A DNA stretch of 64,000 bases from Deroplatys truncata (GCA_030765065.1 CM060987.1:71806557-71870556), one strand, 5' to 3'; shown: positions 48,090-60,817, counted from the first letter of the stretch. Notes: generated from the letters alone by a model not told the origin. Program-made: numbers and translations.

Positions 48090-49650
48090 TTGGGAACTGG
48101 AGTTACAAAATAGGTTTTCAGTTCTCATCACACAAGAGTCAAAGTGTCTTATTCTCCAAGTCGAGAAAAGTTTCTTCAGAGTTTATTATGAACAATCAAC
48201 GGATTCCGATAAGCACAAAAGCTCTGATTCTCGACATGCATTTTGACAACTGGATCCGCCATCCCAAAAGTTCTTCGAGCTGACTGCATACGGCATCTAT
48301 ATCCTAAGAGCTTTATCCGCTAAATCCCGGGGAGTCGATTAAGGCGTTCTCTTACGCACATACATGGCAATCATCCGATCTAAATTGGACTGTGGATCCA
48401 TAATATACAATTCCGCAAGCGCCACAGCACTTTAAATTGCTGGATTCAATCCACAGTTATAAGAATCTCCCAGGAGCTCGTCCAGTCAGAACTTAAAAAT
48501 TGAAGCAAACGAACCACCTCTAGGGGAAAGTCATGAATATAGTATACGCTACAAAAGCCGCCACAAGACCTGATTCCATGTTATTTTCCCAAAATCCAGA
48601 ATAATCCGCCAAGAAGAAATAAGTTACTTCCTCTATCACTTAAAATTTCCGATTGCTTAGAAGGGTTCAATCTGATGCTTCCTCTACCGATTCTACGTTC
48701 CTTCAATTCTGATTCTCCATCTTGGAAACTCCCAAGTTCACACCATCGACCTCTCTCTGGCTACGTTCCATAAACCTGACACGGATAGTTTCGTCTACCG
48801 CTGCATGTTCACAGGAATTTGCAGTGCACGCCGGAACTTCAAGTGCATCTACATGGATGGCTCCAAGAGCTGCAGGTGTGCGAAGGCTTTTCCTGGCCAT
48901 ACAGTGCTTTACAGGCTACCAAAGCATCTTACCATCTCTTCGCCATTAAGTTCGCTCTGGAATATATTCTTGGTAAAACATGACACCGCTACACAACAGT
49001 CTCCGATACTATGAGTGCACTGTTAGCTCTTCAACATCACCTGACAGTATGCTAGTCTACGAAATCAGGATCTTATTCCATAAGATTGCAGCTGCAAGAA
49101 TTCGAGTTATTCTCATTTAGGTTCCTTTCCACACCGAAAAACCAAGAAATGAATCAGCCGACATAGCCCTAAAGAAGCCATAGGACAATCATTAGTTCAC
49201 AAAATCTTAAGACTCCACATAGTGATTTACTGATCCGCATCAAACGAAGCATACTCTCAATGGAGAAAACACTGGAGTGACACATCAACCAGCAAGCTAC
49301 ACGATATTTCCCCAACATGAGCATCTTCCCAGAAGAGACCAATTAGTAATTACACGCCTAAGAATTAGGCATGTCGCCTTTAGCCATAGCAACCTACTAG
49401 TTAAAGAGCTTCTCTCTTTATACAGCCATTATCATACTCTACTAACAGTTAAACATCTGGTTACAATTTGCCCACCTGAAACAGCCTGTGTTTTTGGACC
49501 TCTACGACAAATTCGTAGGCACGATAGTTCTCGCAGAGGGGAACATTTTTTGCCAAGCAACCACCACCATCCGCCGATGCATCGTTAGGGAGTTATTCGC
49601 CCGTTTGAAGCGTATCCGGTAGGATAGGTTTGAGAAGCTCAGGCAGTACA
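48090..49650 (+). mobile_element. RNase H-bearing LINE (I/Jockey-like), 3' half, fossil
   Basis: Plus-strand blocks of an ORF2 C-terminal half occur in order. The end of the RT domain and thumb is first: MNNQRIPISTKALILDMHFD near 48190, then the RSKLDCGSIIYNSASATAL block near 48380-48435. RNase H opens with IYMDGSKSC at about 48845 (first catalytic Asp in the usual TDGS-like setting) and closes with ESADIA near 49155 (cf. N.ADxAA). The final segment DQLVITRLRIRHVAFSHSNL starts near 49340, followed by LLTVKHLVTICPPE, where the cysteine knuckle is partly lost. Everything upstream of the RT C-terminus is missing. Numerous stops and frame changes mark it as old. It belongs to the same broad class as the 495 bp tail at 33114. 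Confidence 0.8.
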
Positions 49651-49937
49651 CTTTGGTTCACTGTTTACAGCCGCTAAATCAAGCGACATCCCCTCTTTCT
49701 TGACCCTTAGGTCTAATTAGGTAGGTCTGAGACTCACAGCCCAATTTAATGCAAAACGAACGGTTCCAGAAGATGATCACAAGCTATTCCAGCGCAGATG
49801 TTTACGGAATAAGTTTGTTGGTGATGTAGTGATATCTAACGAACACTGCATGAGAGTTCTCAACATCCCAGATGTGGCTATTCTTGCTGTTGAAGTATCC
49901 GTCATCGGTAAACAAGATGTACGTGGGAAATATAAAT

Positions 49938-50169
49938 ATTCCAGTAAAGGGTAGTGTGGAGGGGAGATTTTTTTGTAAATCTTCTTGTCTTATCTTTGGA
50001 AAGTACTGAACCTAAATGACAAGTTTGGTATTATCCGACTTTTCATTCTTGAATTGTGCTGTTCACACACGCGGACATTTTTTTTTATTCAGTGGGCCTC
50101 AAAACATTTATTTCCAATAAAATCTCAGTATCCAGATTTCTGTCTACAATGTGCATGGTAGAAAAAGTA
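49938..50169 (-). mobile_element. HINE-like repeat, copy 16 (head fragment)
   Basis: Only the 5' quarter of the family remains: from 'aaagggtagtgtggagggga' through 'cctaaatgacaagtttggta' and 'acacacgcggacattttt' to the terminal 'tggtagaaaaagt'. Confidence 0.75.
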
Positions 50170-53100
50170 AAAAAACTGCTATTATTAAATTACAAAATTT
50201 TCCAGAGTCCTTTATCTTACCATGTACATTCCTTTAGGCTTGGCAATCTCTTATCCTTTCACTACACTATCTGTACCTTGCTTGCAGTTGACTGCTCTTA
50301 TCCTAAAAATATGTTTATATGATTCCTTGTAGAACCTATTTCCTACATCTGCTAATACCCATAACCAGCTTTAGCTTGCGTCTTTCTGCCTTAGGTGTCA
50401 AGTTCGCTATTTCTTTTGCCATTTTGGCCATATGCACACTGGTTTGTGTCGTATTCTCCCGCCTTTCTATGTCATCTCGTTTGTCCCATATCCTATTTGA
50501 CATTTTATATTTACCCTCTCTTTACTTGTGGCAAATATTCCATCTCTGTGCTACTTTGCAATTTCTTCTCCTACCTATATCCTTCTTTGGGTGCTTACTT
50601 TCTCCGTTTTCCTCCTAGCTCTCTGTTCCATATTGGCTTTGCCCTCGCCTTTTCGCTGCTTTAATGTCTTAGAAGTCTTCTCTACTGTCACGTACCTTCC
50701 TCCGGGGTGTTATGTTATGGTTTTTATTCCCGATTTCCAGGTGTGACCTGGTGCACGGTTCCACCATTTCTTCTACTTTCACGCTGTAATGGTTCTTCCC
50801 TCTTTTATTCTCTTTTCTCGTCAATTTCTCATATTACCTAAGCAGTTTGTTAAGGATAACTGATAGATTTACCACAAAATGTAATGGATTAATTGCGTCG
50901 CAAAAACAGATAGGTAATTGTAATTTATTTTCGTTAATATATCCTACGAATTATTGCTTAAAAACTCCTGTTTTCTGTCTGGTTTCCGTTAGTCATACAA
51001 CCGTTAGCAGAAATGCTTTCAGTATACATTTTGTAGCAGAAATAGGCATCGTTATCGATGGTGGCTCGGTGTAAAACACAAGATCGCTGGTTTGCTGCAT
51101 TGGACTAAGTTAATATGAGGGGCGTTTTTACTTCCTCATTGAGTAGTTGGATTGCGAAGATGCCTGTAGCTGCTTTCGGAATGTATTGATGTCGCTTAAT
51201 TACGAAAATGTTTAGTTTTGCTTAATATTATATAATTATGCTGTTACCAATATTAAGGCATGGTTTGTCGCCTTTGTTAAAGGACGTTGTTTGATATTTA
51301 ACAATATAATTTCAACATTTTATACGCACTAAAAGCAACAGTTAAAAGTAATTTTCCCTTATATCCTTTTTAAGCAACATTCAAATGTGTATTTACCGTA
51401 AGTATATTGGTATTACGTATTTTAATAACGGAAGTTTTGTTAGAGCCATACGAGTAAGTATGTGCCTAGTTCCCGTGTTTAGTAGTTGATGTATTTTCGT
51501 TTGAATAGTCGAGATTCCTAAAATCTTATACTTTCATGCAACATTTGTGTAGTAGAATTCTCAGAATTTTTTTTGTATCATTTTTTTGAACTTTTTACCA
51601 TAGAAGTTTAACTCCCACTATTGAATTAGGATCCTTTTGACCACCTATAAGAATTTTACCTTTTAACGCTCTTCAAATTCCTCTCCTTAATATGTGAGGC
51701 CTGGAACTTCTAAACCTCAACTGTCCACCACTTCGCTAGAAGCATAAGTCGACCTCTTTGTTTTGTTTATGTCGAGTCACCATTGGTGACCATGTACACA
51801 AAACATACGGAGGTCCTCTAAAACTAATGAACACAACACATTAACGAAATGCTGTGCTTACCCCATGAGTATAACAGAACTAACACTGAAGGAAAGTTCA
51901 GACTTATTTTAGCTGTTCCTCCACCCATTTCGTCAGTTGTGTTTACGTTTAGTTTGCCTAAGATTGCTTAAGGCTTGAGAAAATAACAAAAGTTCTGTAA
52001 CTAAACTTTCGTCTTTTGTTTTGTTTAAATGGTTAACGCTTTTTGAGAAAATATTTTGTGGGGGAATATAACTCCTAATTGTATTAGTGTTACTTATAAT
52101 TATTTTATCAAATTACAGTTTTCAGAGGGGGAGAGAGGCACGTGTCTTTATTCAAACATACAAATCGCAACGCTTTAAGGATTGGAGTTCAAATAACGCG
52201 GAGTAGCCACTGTGAAGTGTTTTTATTGTGCATTGGCAGCTTTCAGTAGGTTGCAGAACTGTTGACGTATGTACTGTTGTTTGCCCATTACAGAAATCAA
52301 TTATATATCAGCTTCTCATGTGTGTAATTACTGCTCTACCTGACGTTACATGTAGAATATTGAAACTTTTCAGATATTGCAAACTGATGCATTTGCATTA
52401 AAGCGTGTGTGCCTCCGAAATGGAACAGTTTGTGTTTGCTCGAATATTGAATTGGTAGTCAGGGTATTTTATTACTGTGCTGCGTTCTGAAAGTTATAGT
52501 ACTCCTGGGCGGATTTATATCCTGATACAGCTCAGGAAACATTTATTTGAATATTCAGACTTCTCTTAACATTGTGCTATGCATGTTAGCAGTTACATAT
52601 GGTTTGAGTGATGTGCGTTTGTTTTCCATTCTGATACACGTACACGTCGAGGTAGTCTTTTATTAATAAATGGGAAACAAAAGTGCATGATGCAACCGAG
52701 TTACTAAACGAGTCCTTGAAAGCTTAACTTAAAAGTAATGACAGGGAACAGGCCTATGTTGTTTCGGCCTAATTTTATATTAAAAAGGTCAATGTTTAAG
52801 AATTTGCTAATTTACTATATACTAATGAAGTTCAATTAAATTCTGTAAACGATACACAGATGATTCAAGAGTGAGGGTCATCCATATGAAAATAAGAGTA
52901 AAAGGACTGTAATAAGAATAGTGTTCCGATAAATGCTAAGTCTGCAAACAAATAGTTTTCGAAATAAGTCATAAATGGGGTCCATTGCTGATCCTGTCAA
53001 TTACTCAAGAGAACAAGCCCTCTGTATAGCAGCAACTACTTATTTCTAGGCTATGTGTAAAGTGTGACATCTAAACTAACCAAGTTGTGAAATCATCAGC

Positions 53101-53437
53101 CATTCTGCAGTTGCTCTAATAGATCTGAATCATCTCTGTGACCAGCTTCAGATAGAGCTTGGAAATTGAAGTATATGACAGTTGCTTTTACTGCTAATAC
53201 GACGTTTTATATTAAAACTGCTAACCCGCAGCCCAGGGGGGCGTGCTGCAATCAGTCGCAGTAACTTCAATCATTTAGAGCGCTTCCATTGTTCCTCAAG
53301 AGTATTTTGGAGTTAATAGAGTCAATAAAAGCAATACAATCTTGCGATGCAGCGGTTATGGCTCAAGCTTATCGGGAGGTTAGCGAGGGGCAGTTGCAGA
53401 GATAATTACACGTGGGAGTTTCCCTTCTCCCAGCCTC
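50170..53437. other. Non-coding stretch, nothing recognised
   Basis: The region 50380-50830 is pyrimidine-rich on the plus strand and may hide a decayed LINE on the minus strand (see rejected items). The rest is AT-rich, with no exon, RNA gene or element ends recognised. Confidence 0.45.
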
Positions 53438-53640
53438 CAGAACATTTTCGAATGCTCTGTGGAAAATTGCAGCGGCTATATAACCAGCACGTTCGCGAGT
53501 GACGGGTTAGTAAGTTATTAATCGGATTGGTGACTGTTTCTGATACGACATTGCGTATAGCGAGTGCAGCTTCCGTGAGAGATTAGAGACGTCTCTCTTC
53601 CCCAGTGAGTGAATCTTCTCCCCAGTGAGTGAATCTTCCG
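53438..53640 (+). promoter_or_regulatory. Promoter-like segment: hairpin, TATA box, palindrome, 20 bp duplication
   Basis: A 9 bp inverted repeat with one mismatch (CAGAACATT, TTCG loop, AATGCTCTG; 53438-53459) lies 17 bp upstream of TATATAA (53477-53483), in a locally GC-richer stretch. Downstream are a perfect 12 bp palindrome AGAGACGTCTCT (53585-53596) and a 20 bp tandem duplication around CCCAGTGAGTGAATCTT (53601-53637). This arrangement would fit a Pol II core promoter of a host gene or of a lost element. No transcript or coding exon follows before repeat copy 17, so this is only a candidate. Confidence 0.3.
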
Positions 53641-53695
53641 AAGAAGACCCTGCTTCCACCTAATTCATTACGCGGCCACGTCACAAACAAAAAAA

Positions 53696-54615
53696 TCTGT
53701 GTTACACTCACATGACTTTCTCTACGCTTGTACAAACTATTTTTATAAACGCTTCTTCTCCATCTATTTCATATTAATCGAGATAAACATTTGCAGAAAC
53801 GATCTTTTGACATGCAAAGAGATATACATTTTACACATAGCGACCGGTTCTAAAAATATTTAACCGTCGCTTAAGGCCTAATATGTTCCCCTTGTTTTGT
53901 ATTTGCAAGGGCAATATAGCACATACATATCTCTTCATAGCTGGTTGCTATGTGCAGCACCATTCTGTTTGCCACAAATTAATACTCTTTGCATATCTAA
54001 GACAAAAAATGAATAACGAATTGCCATTTAGAAAATAAGTATTGAAAAATTTAAGGGAATAACAAGTAATATCTGAAAATGGTTCACTCAACAAAAAAAA
54101 TGTATATGACATAAATTGTGTATTTTAATGCGATCTACATTTGTTGTGTAGTAAAATTTTGTCTATCTCTTGTGGTTTACCAGTTATGCAAAAGTCGTTC
54201 ACAATAAAGAATACTTTTGGAGACATTCCCAGGAAATTCAAGATATACATTTTACTTGTCATAAAAATATCTTAAACATATGATATTTTAATCAAAATCG
54301 TTAGCCATTTTTGAGAAAATTAAAATTTTCGAAAAATCTTCCATGCAAAGGGTACTCTGGGGTGGGGGGAATTTCTTGAAAACCTTCGTGTCGCATCCTT
54401 GGAAGATACTGAACCTTAATTCCAAGTTTGGTGTTTATCCGACAGTTCGTTTCTGAGTTATGCTGTTCACAGACACACACACGGACATGTTTCCAAAAAT
54501 GCTTTTTCTTTTGATTCAGGGGATCTCAAAACATGTATTTCCGGTGAAATCTCGGTATCGAAATTTTGGGTGGAATACAATACTTCCCCTACTTACTATA
54601 CGTAGTAGAGAAAGT
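53696..54615 (-). mobile_element. HINE-like repeat, copy 17 (full length, internal inverted duplication)
   Basis: Left end TCTGTGTTACACTCACATGA, right end TACTATACGTAGTAGAGAAA then GT. At 53810-53895 about 85 bp of the family lie in the opposite orientation ('gacatgcaaagagatatac' to 'atatgttccccttg'). The same region follows in normal orientation at 53905-54000, so the copy can fold back on itself. Its 'caagggcaatatag' variant is shared with copy 3. Otherwise it is close to copy 12. Confidence 0.9.
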
Positions 54616-55239
54616 AATGAGGCGATAGGAAAAATTTAACTAGATCACACTAGTGAAGTGGCAGTGTGAACTAAGCGTAGTCACAGTAAAACTTGAGCTA
54701 GATCTTATTAGTGAAGTAAGAGTTTAAAATCTCGATTAAGTTACAATATGCACTATTCCAGACAGCGACGGACCACTTCAGAGGGTTATATATTATAGAA
54801 AATGCAGCTTAAGAAATTATATGAGTAGAGTTAAAGTAATATAATATGATATATAACTTCGACAGAATTGAAATTAGAATCTTTGGAAAACTTTGCACTA
54901 TGTGTTTGGACCAGTTTAATCCCATGAAAGTTTCTAATGCGGTTGATTTATGAAAAGTTAGTCATTCACAATTAGAGAGTATAACCCCCCCCCCCAAAAA
55001 AAAACCATTTTAAAACTTGGCTCATATTAAACCTCAAGTAGATTGCCAATGCCTAGGTAGGTTTATGACGCCATAAAAGACTGGAAGTCCGTTTATTTCT
55101 TAACAGATATGACATTTTGCAATGTCCCATAAGGTATTAGCCCAATACTAACGATGCTATTGAAGCAAAATTTAATGTGACTACTCTGGATATCAGATTA
55201 AATTGTGGTTCCTTTAAGTCGTTCTTAATAACTACTCTG
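54616..55239. other. Non-coding stretch, nothing recognised
   Basis: It holds an 11-C/9-A run near 54986-55005. No gene recognised. Confidence 0.4.
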
Positions 55240-55900
55240 ACTTAGTGTATTTTCAAATACTTATATACAAATTACCCCACTTGGGCAATCGGGTCAAACA
55301 TTTGTGCACTTGAATTATAGGCTATCGTTTAACAAAAACCGATCCCTTTTCATTTTCAACCCCTTAAGCAGAGATCTGCACTAATTTATCAAGCTGAACG
55401 AAAGTTAAAAGTTTGGGCACTTACCACTTAGATCGCAGCGAAAATTGTTTCATAAACTACCCCATCCTTAATTTTTTGCCCGGAGTTTCAGTCTGTAACT
55501 GGCGAAAATTAATTATACGCTACATTAAAAAATTACTTTTTCCCCATATTTTCAAACCCTAACGTAGAAGCTGTACCGTTTAACCTACTCGGACAAAACA
55601 GCAACTATACTATAGGACCTAACAAAAATTTCAGGCTACCTTCTATCTTCCAAAACAATACTCAATCATAGTTTCAATTAGATTTTTTAAAAACTACTCT
55701 TACCCTTGTTTTCAACCCTGGCCGATTGGGACATTAATTTGTGCGGTTACACTTGGGGGAATGTATAGGTTACTTTAAACATCCTATCCATACTCAGATT
55801 GCCAACACTTAAGGTACAATTCTGCACGATTTGATCAATCTGGACAAAACTCTGAAAACATACGGTTTAGGTGGCAGCTAAATGGTGTTCATACGTGTTT
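55240..55900. repeat. Diverged tandem-like units with a TTTTCAACCC motif
   Basis: Similar motifs recur in the same order. A 'yttttcaaccc' block occurs at 55352, 55548 (with an extra A) and 55708, a partial one at 55249. Each is followed by a 'gg-caat/acaaaa/tttgtgcac' type stretch and by 'aaactac-c' before the next block. Spacing is irregular (about 100-200 bp). It looks like an old tandem array or several copies of one element. Unit boundaries cannot be set by eye. Confidence 0.35.
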
Positions 55901-57789
55901 CGGTTGCATCCTAACTACGTTCAGCTGACCTGCTACCCAAGATGGGGTGTAGTGTTCTCCAAAATAAAACTGTCTGTAGAAGTCTTAAAGGGAGAATAAT
56001 GCAGAAGAAACAATAGTGCTAATCTTCGATGGTAGCAAAGAAACTACTGTTGGATATTTTAGTTTTTGAGCATGCTTCCGAAGCACATACTCTAGCACTA
56101 CTCCATGTAATGAGCGCTAACGTCGGTGCTACACCAAGTGCTCATAGTGACGTCTCCCTATTCATTACTCAAGCTGGAAGGGAACCAAGTTTTGTGTCAT
56201 TGGCGACTGGGACTCATAGCTGTCAGTTTACACGGCTTCACTGGAGCATCGCCACTTGATGCGTCTCCAGTGAAGCAAGAGATGTTGCCCTCTAGTAAAT
56301 CTACAATAGCAATCTTTTGATGATGGCATACACACCAATGGAAGGGGAAGAAGAAAGAAATAAAGGAAAACAGTTGGCATATTATGATAGCACGGCTGTT
56401 ATGTTAATGGGCTGTGTCATTGCTCTGGATCCTGGCCAAAATGCTCGGTTTATCAGGAGGGGTTATCCGATGCGCGTGACTCCGTGGGAACTGATCGACC
56501 CTGTGTTTCCGTTCTTGTCAATGCTTACAACAGAAGTTGGATCTTAAGTACGAAGACTCGCAGCAATGAATTTTCTTGCAAATGGTGCATTAAGGAACAG
56601 TACAAAAGTGAAGTTGACATAACGATCCAGCGGGTGTAAGGAATATCGTTAATTTCCACTGGCTCAAGTGACCAAAATCATTCACATTCAAGTGTGTGTA
56701 GTAATGAAGTACCGAACGGATGGCGCTGTCCTTTGTTCTTGTACTTAAATCTAAGCTTATGGGGTGTTTCATAGCAGGGAAGACAGTGCATGTAGTTGGA
56801 AATGGAGGTTCTCAGCTCGAATGCTTCGTGAATCCACATTGTGTGGTAAATATTAAATTCTCTAATATCAGAAAACCAAATGGATTTTGTTAAGAGTCAG
56901 TTTGTATGAATTTGTTTTCAGTGAAACTGTGCACATCTCGTAGAATTTAAGCTAGTGCATTTTAAGACACTGAATCAAAGTATTGCTTTGTTCATCCAAG
57001 TAATAAATACTTATTTGTATAATTAATTTTGGCGTATCTACTCCTTTTTTTATCTCCCAAAATAGTTTTGCTTAAGGGCACCTGACATCAGTGACAGAAA
57101 GGAAGATGATTTTTCTTTTACTGTACATTACAGAAAATAAATTTTAAACCACGTTTCTTAAAACTACAAAGCTAAAATATGATAGAGAAGATAAATGTTA
57201 AACTTCAACCTCGTTTCTCTCAGAATGGGATTTTGTAATAAGTGCCCTTCTTACATGGAAGCCCTCAGTTGCAGAGCCTCTAACACAGTAGATGTGTCAC
57301 ATATAAAGAAAATTTGTTCTAGGCGAGACATGCGTTGAAAAGTGTTCAAGAGTTGTTTGCAAATACACGCACATGGCATTGTATATATACACGTGTGTGT
57401 GTAAATAAAATAGAGATTTTATGTAAATATTAGCTTTGGTAGGCTCTGATTTGGCGGTTTCTATCAAAATGAACGTTAAGCGTGTTACACATTTATAGAG
57501 GAATAACAAAAGTGTATTACTGTTTTAATGGAATATGTGATATTTCAAACAGTCTACATTTGTTGCCCCTGTTTCGTATTCTGTCTTGAAACTAAGGTGT
57601 ATGTTAATGAATACATTGAGAATGGAGCCTAATTTCACCGGTGTAAGCATGGCGAGTACTAGTAGAATCCCTATGTTTGTCAAATTATAGTTATCCTATA
57701 ATATTTCTAAGCACTCAGTTTTTGTAAACCTATATGTTCACAATGTATACACATAACCCATGTAATTTAATAACTGGTATATATCTTAA
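55901..57789. other. Non-coding stretch with one strong hairpin
   Basis: At 56236-56275 CTTCACTGGAG and CTCCAGTGAAG form a perfect 11 bp stem, and CATC/GATG extends it beyond a 3-nt bulge. Two plus-strand frames of 76 codons flank it (56029-56259, 56317-56547) with no domain I recognise. The rest, including 57297-57520 with a TATATACACGTGTGTGTG run, is not recognised. Confidence 0.4.
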
Positions 57790-57899
57790 TTGCATTGAAA
57801 TTTCCTTGGAAACTTTCTATATTGTAACCTTGTGAGAATTACTCCATAGATAACAGTTTCAGTCATTTTGGTAAAAACCGCAAAATCAGAACAGTAACT

Positions 57900-58990
57900 G
57901 AACGGGTAGGGTAAGTATAATCTTATTGTTTTGAGGGACAGACCAGAAGTACTGCAAAACTGAATGCCGTGAGAACAGAAGTTGTGGGAATTCATTAGAA
58001 GGGAATGAAATCGAAGTGGCAAACGAATTTGATTGTTTGGAAGCAAAGCTAAATAACAAGGAAAGTGGACAGAGTATAGGAAAAATGCTCTAGGCAAATG
58101 AAAACTTATCTTCAGCATAAGAATATGCTTGAAAAGAACATCTACCAAGTATGAATAAACTGGCTAGAAATAATATATACGGCTAGTGTTGATTCGGGAA
58201 TAATGCAAAGTATCGACATTTGGGGGCCAGAAAAGACTGGGAATGTACAGATCACATTCATAGATCATTATGAAAAATAATATTGAGATAAACGAGAGCA
58301 GCTCTCAGTGGTGTAGTCGTAGCTGAATTGCAAAGAATGTGGAAGGAAAGGCTTAGTAGTAAAACGTGTTATGAAATATTAGCATAGAAAGAAAATATTT
58401 GCACGTATGGTTTAAGGGTACAAGAAGAAGAAAAATGGTAAAGAGGCTGATTATCTCGATTAAAGGAAATTGTACAGGAAAATGGAATGGTTGAGTTCAT
58501 TTATCGACAAGTAGGCAAAGCCTATGGAATAAAGTGAAACATAGGTTGATGAAAGAGAAACAGGCAATACATGGTTGCTTATGGGATAAGAGCTTTCTGA
58601 TATATTAAGGGAGTTTTAAGAAAGACTGGGGGCAGGGAAAAATACATTGATGTATGTGATAAATGGAAAGGGAAGGGCGGCATGAGCAAGAACACAGTGC
58701 TTTTAAAGCGGTTTAAAAGTTGCTGAAGAATTCTGTCCACTATGTGGCAATGCAGACGAGAATTTGCACTGTGTAATAGAATATCCAGAAACCAAGGAAT
58801 GGAGAGAGGTAATATAGAACAAGAATTGGTTTAAATTGCCGAGATACTGTCCTTAAAACTTTTTTTTGAAACAATAGGAGAATTTCTGAAACAAGTAGGC
58901 AAATATGTTGGAAAGGTAAGAGAGAAGTTGTGGAGGAAAATCATTAATGAAAGAACTTAACAAAATGACGATATAGTGGAATTGTACTGA
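57900..58990 (+). mobile_element. LINE ORF2 C-terminal remnant, third type
   Basis: Decayed plus-strand blocks resemble the C-terminal part of insect LINE polyproteins. ASVDSGIMQSIDIWGPEK (about 58183-58236) matches the Y..E.WG block that follows the RT domain. A charged, lysine/arginine-rich region typical of the tail domain spans 58300-58600. EFCPLCGNADENLHCVIEYP (about 58728-58787) is a CX2C...H..C zinc knuckle near the C-terminus. The upstream 57900-58180 segment is in keeping with the end of RT. Multiple stops and frame changes; no RNase H. The knuckle and context differ from the tails at 13047 and 33300, so this is a third LINE lineage in the window. Confidence 0.6.
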
Positions 58991-60000
58991 CACAGTAAAA
59001 TGAAGTATACTTCTACACAAACACCAAGGTGTGGGAGTATAAGATCCTAATCTTAAGCAACTCCTAGGAGATCAGAACATTATTAATGCATGCTATTGTC
59101 ATGCTTGGTGCGAAGAAATTCATTCATTCATACAGTAAGCAATCCACTCAGCGATATCCAGTGTTGCCATGTTCACGCTGGGAATGCCTATGAACGCAAT
59201 GATTACATTAGCAGTATATGCCATTTTGGAAGGTTAAAGGCTTGTTTTTATGCAAATAATACAGGATTTCTATTCCGGTAGCCCACGAATACACGCGTTT
59301 CATTTCTTGCAAGCAGCCTCCATTACTGCTTAATTTGGATACGCTATAACTCCAAGGATACAACCTTAAGCTTGGTGATGTTGCATGATATTTCGCTGGC
59401 ATTCTAGCCATCTTTCATTATTCAGCTTTAATTTCCTGGCTTAGAAGACAAGGTTGAGTAAAATGACCGTTGTAGCGTTGCTTTATGGGGGACGTGCATG
59501 TCCTGCTGCAGTTGTAAGTAATGAGAATCGCCTCATAGAGTGGTGCAAGCCTCTTTCACTTAATTAGCAACTTCTGGAAGGAATTCCATGTGCAGTGAGA
59601 GAAAAAGCGCTCTCGACAGTGCTGCGAGGTCGCGTTCCTTCCGCGTATAAAACCCTTAGCCCTACTGCCGCAAGTTCTCGTGAAACTCTGTTAAGTTTGA
59701 CAGAGAAGTTGGTGCCCGCATTTTGAAATACTGCTTTGAGATCTGAAAACCCTTTCGTCTCGTGGCTGTGCTTGGAAGGGGTGGTGCGCATCAGGGTTGC
59801 AAAACGGGTGTCTCGCAACTGTTTCCTTGGGACTGTAGGCCATTCCATAAGTACTAATGTGGCCACACAAGACATGTCAGTTGTTAAAATTACACTTGCC
59901 TTGAGAGCGGAGCGAGTGTACAAAGAAATAAAATTACCTATCCCGCGCGTGCATATTAATATAAGTAAAGCGTGTGTGTAATCTTAAATATCTGATGTTA
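58991..60000. other. Non-coding stretch, nothing recognised
   Basis: A 119-codon minus-strand frame at 59564-59923 in a GC-richer patch has no recognised domain (see rejected items). Confidence 0.4.
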
Positions 60001-60768
60001 TACGTTCACATGACTTTCTCTTCCCTCTATCTTTGTTAGTGGATGTACAAACTATTCTTAGTTTTCTATCTACTACATTTTAATCCACAAAGTAGACATT
60101 GCACATTTCGTTATAGATACTAAGAGAACAGCTATAGTCAGATGGTTTAAGAACTGGACGCTATATGCTGGCCCTTAAAATTCCATACTGTTTCCATGCA
60201 ATCGCGAGAAACAGCTGATTGATGACAGCACTTTAAGAGAATGACCAAGAAATTAAAAATTCTAAATATTAATAACGGATATTTCAGAAATGGCTTATGC
60301 TGAAAAAAAAAACTTATTTGGAATAAATTGTGTTTTGAGATTTCTTGTGTGGTACATTTCCGTTTATCGCTTAACATTCACCGGTTATACAAGATTATAC
60401 AAAATTCCTTCCGAATGAAGAGGTCTTCACGGATTATTTCTAGAAAATTCAGAAAATAGATTTTGTCATGTAGATATCTTTTAAATGTGATATTTTAAAC
60501 AAAATCTGGATATCGTTTTTTTTTTTTAAATTAAAAATTTTCGAAAAATGTTCCGTGTAAAGAATAGTTGGGGTATGGGGATTTGCTTGAAAATCTTCGT
60601 GTCGCATCCTGGAAGATATGTATCCTCCAGTTTAGAATTTATCAGACGTTTCGTTTTTCAGTCATGTTCACAGACAAGACATTTTCCAAAAATGCTTTAT
60701 TTGGATTCAGGGAGTGGTGAATTCTCAGTATCGAACTTTTTGGTGGGGTGGAATGCACGTGATAAAGT
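60001..60768 (-). mobile_element. HINE-like repeat, copy 18 (old)
   Basis: Left end 'tacgttcacatgactttctc' and right end 'cgtgataaagt'. Central landmarks are recognisable ('gtttatcgcttaacattcac', 'aaaattttcgaaaaatgttc', 'cttcgtgtcgcatcctgga'). The segment before the head is shortened. Confidence 0.75.
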
Positions 60769-60817
60769 AAGAACCACTGTGTTCATTTTGATGGTAAGTT
60801 TTGGCATTGAAAGGTGT

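Noticed and set aside
50380-50830. Possible decayed LINE on the minus strand (a stretch reading AKPIWNRELGGKRRK)
   Set aside because: The stretch resembles the P.WN.EL...R linker between endonuclease and RT of some LINEs. No neighbouring block confirms it and the frame is lost on both sides.
51060-51110. tRNA-like stretch (ggtggctcggtgtaaaac ... gctggtttgctgc)
   Set aside because: The A-box resemblance is weak, the B box lacks the TTCRA core, and no acceptor pairing is visible.
59564-59923. 119-codon minus-strand open frame
   Set aside because: Local composition is mildly GC-rich but I recognise no family. It could be a fragment of an exon or element, and I cannot support either.
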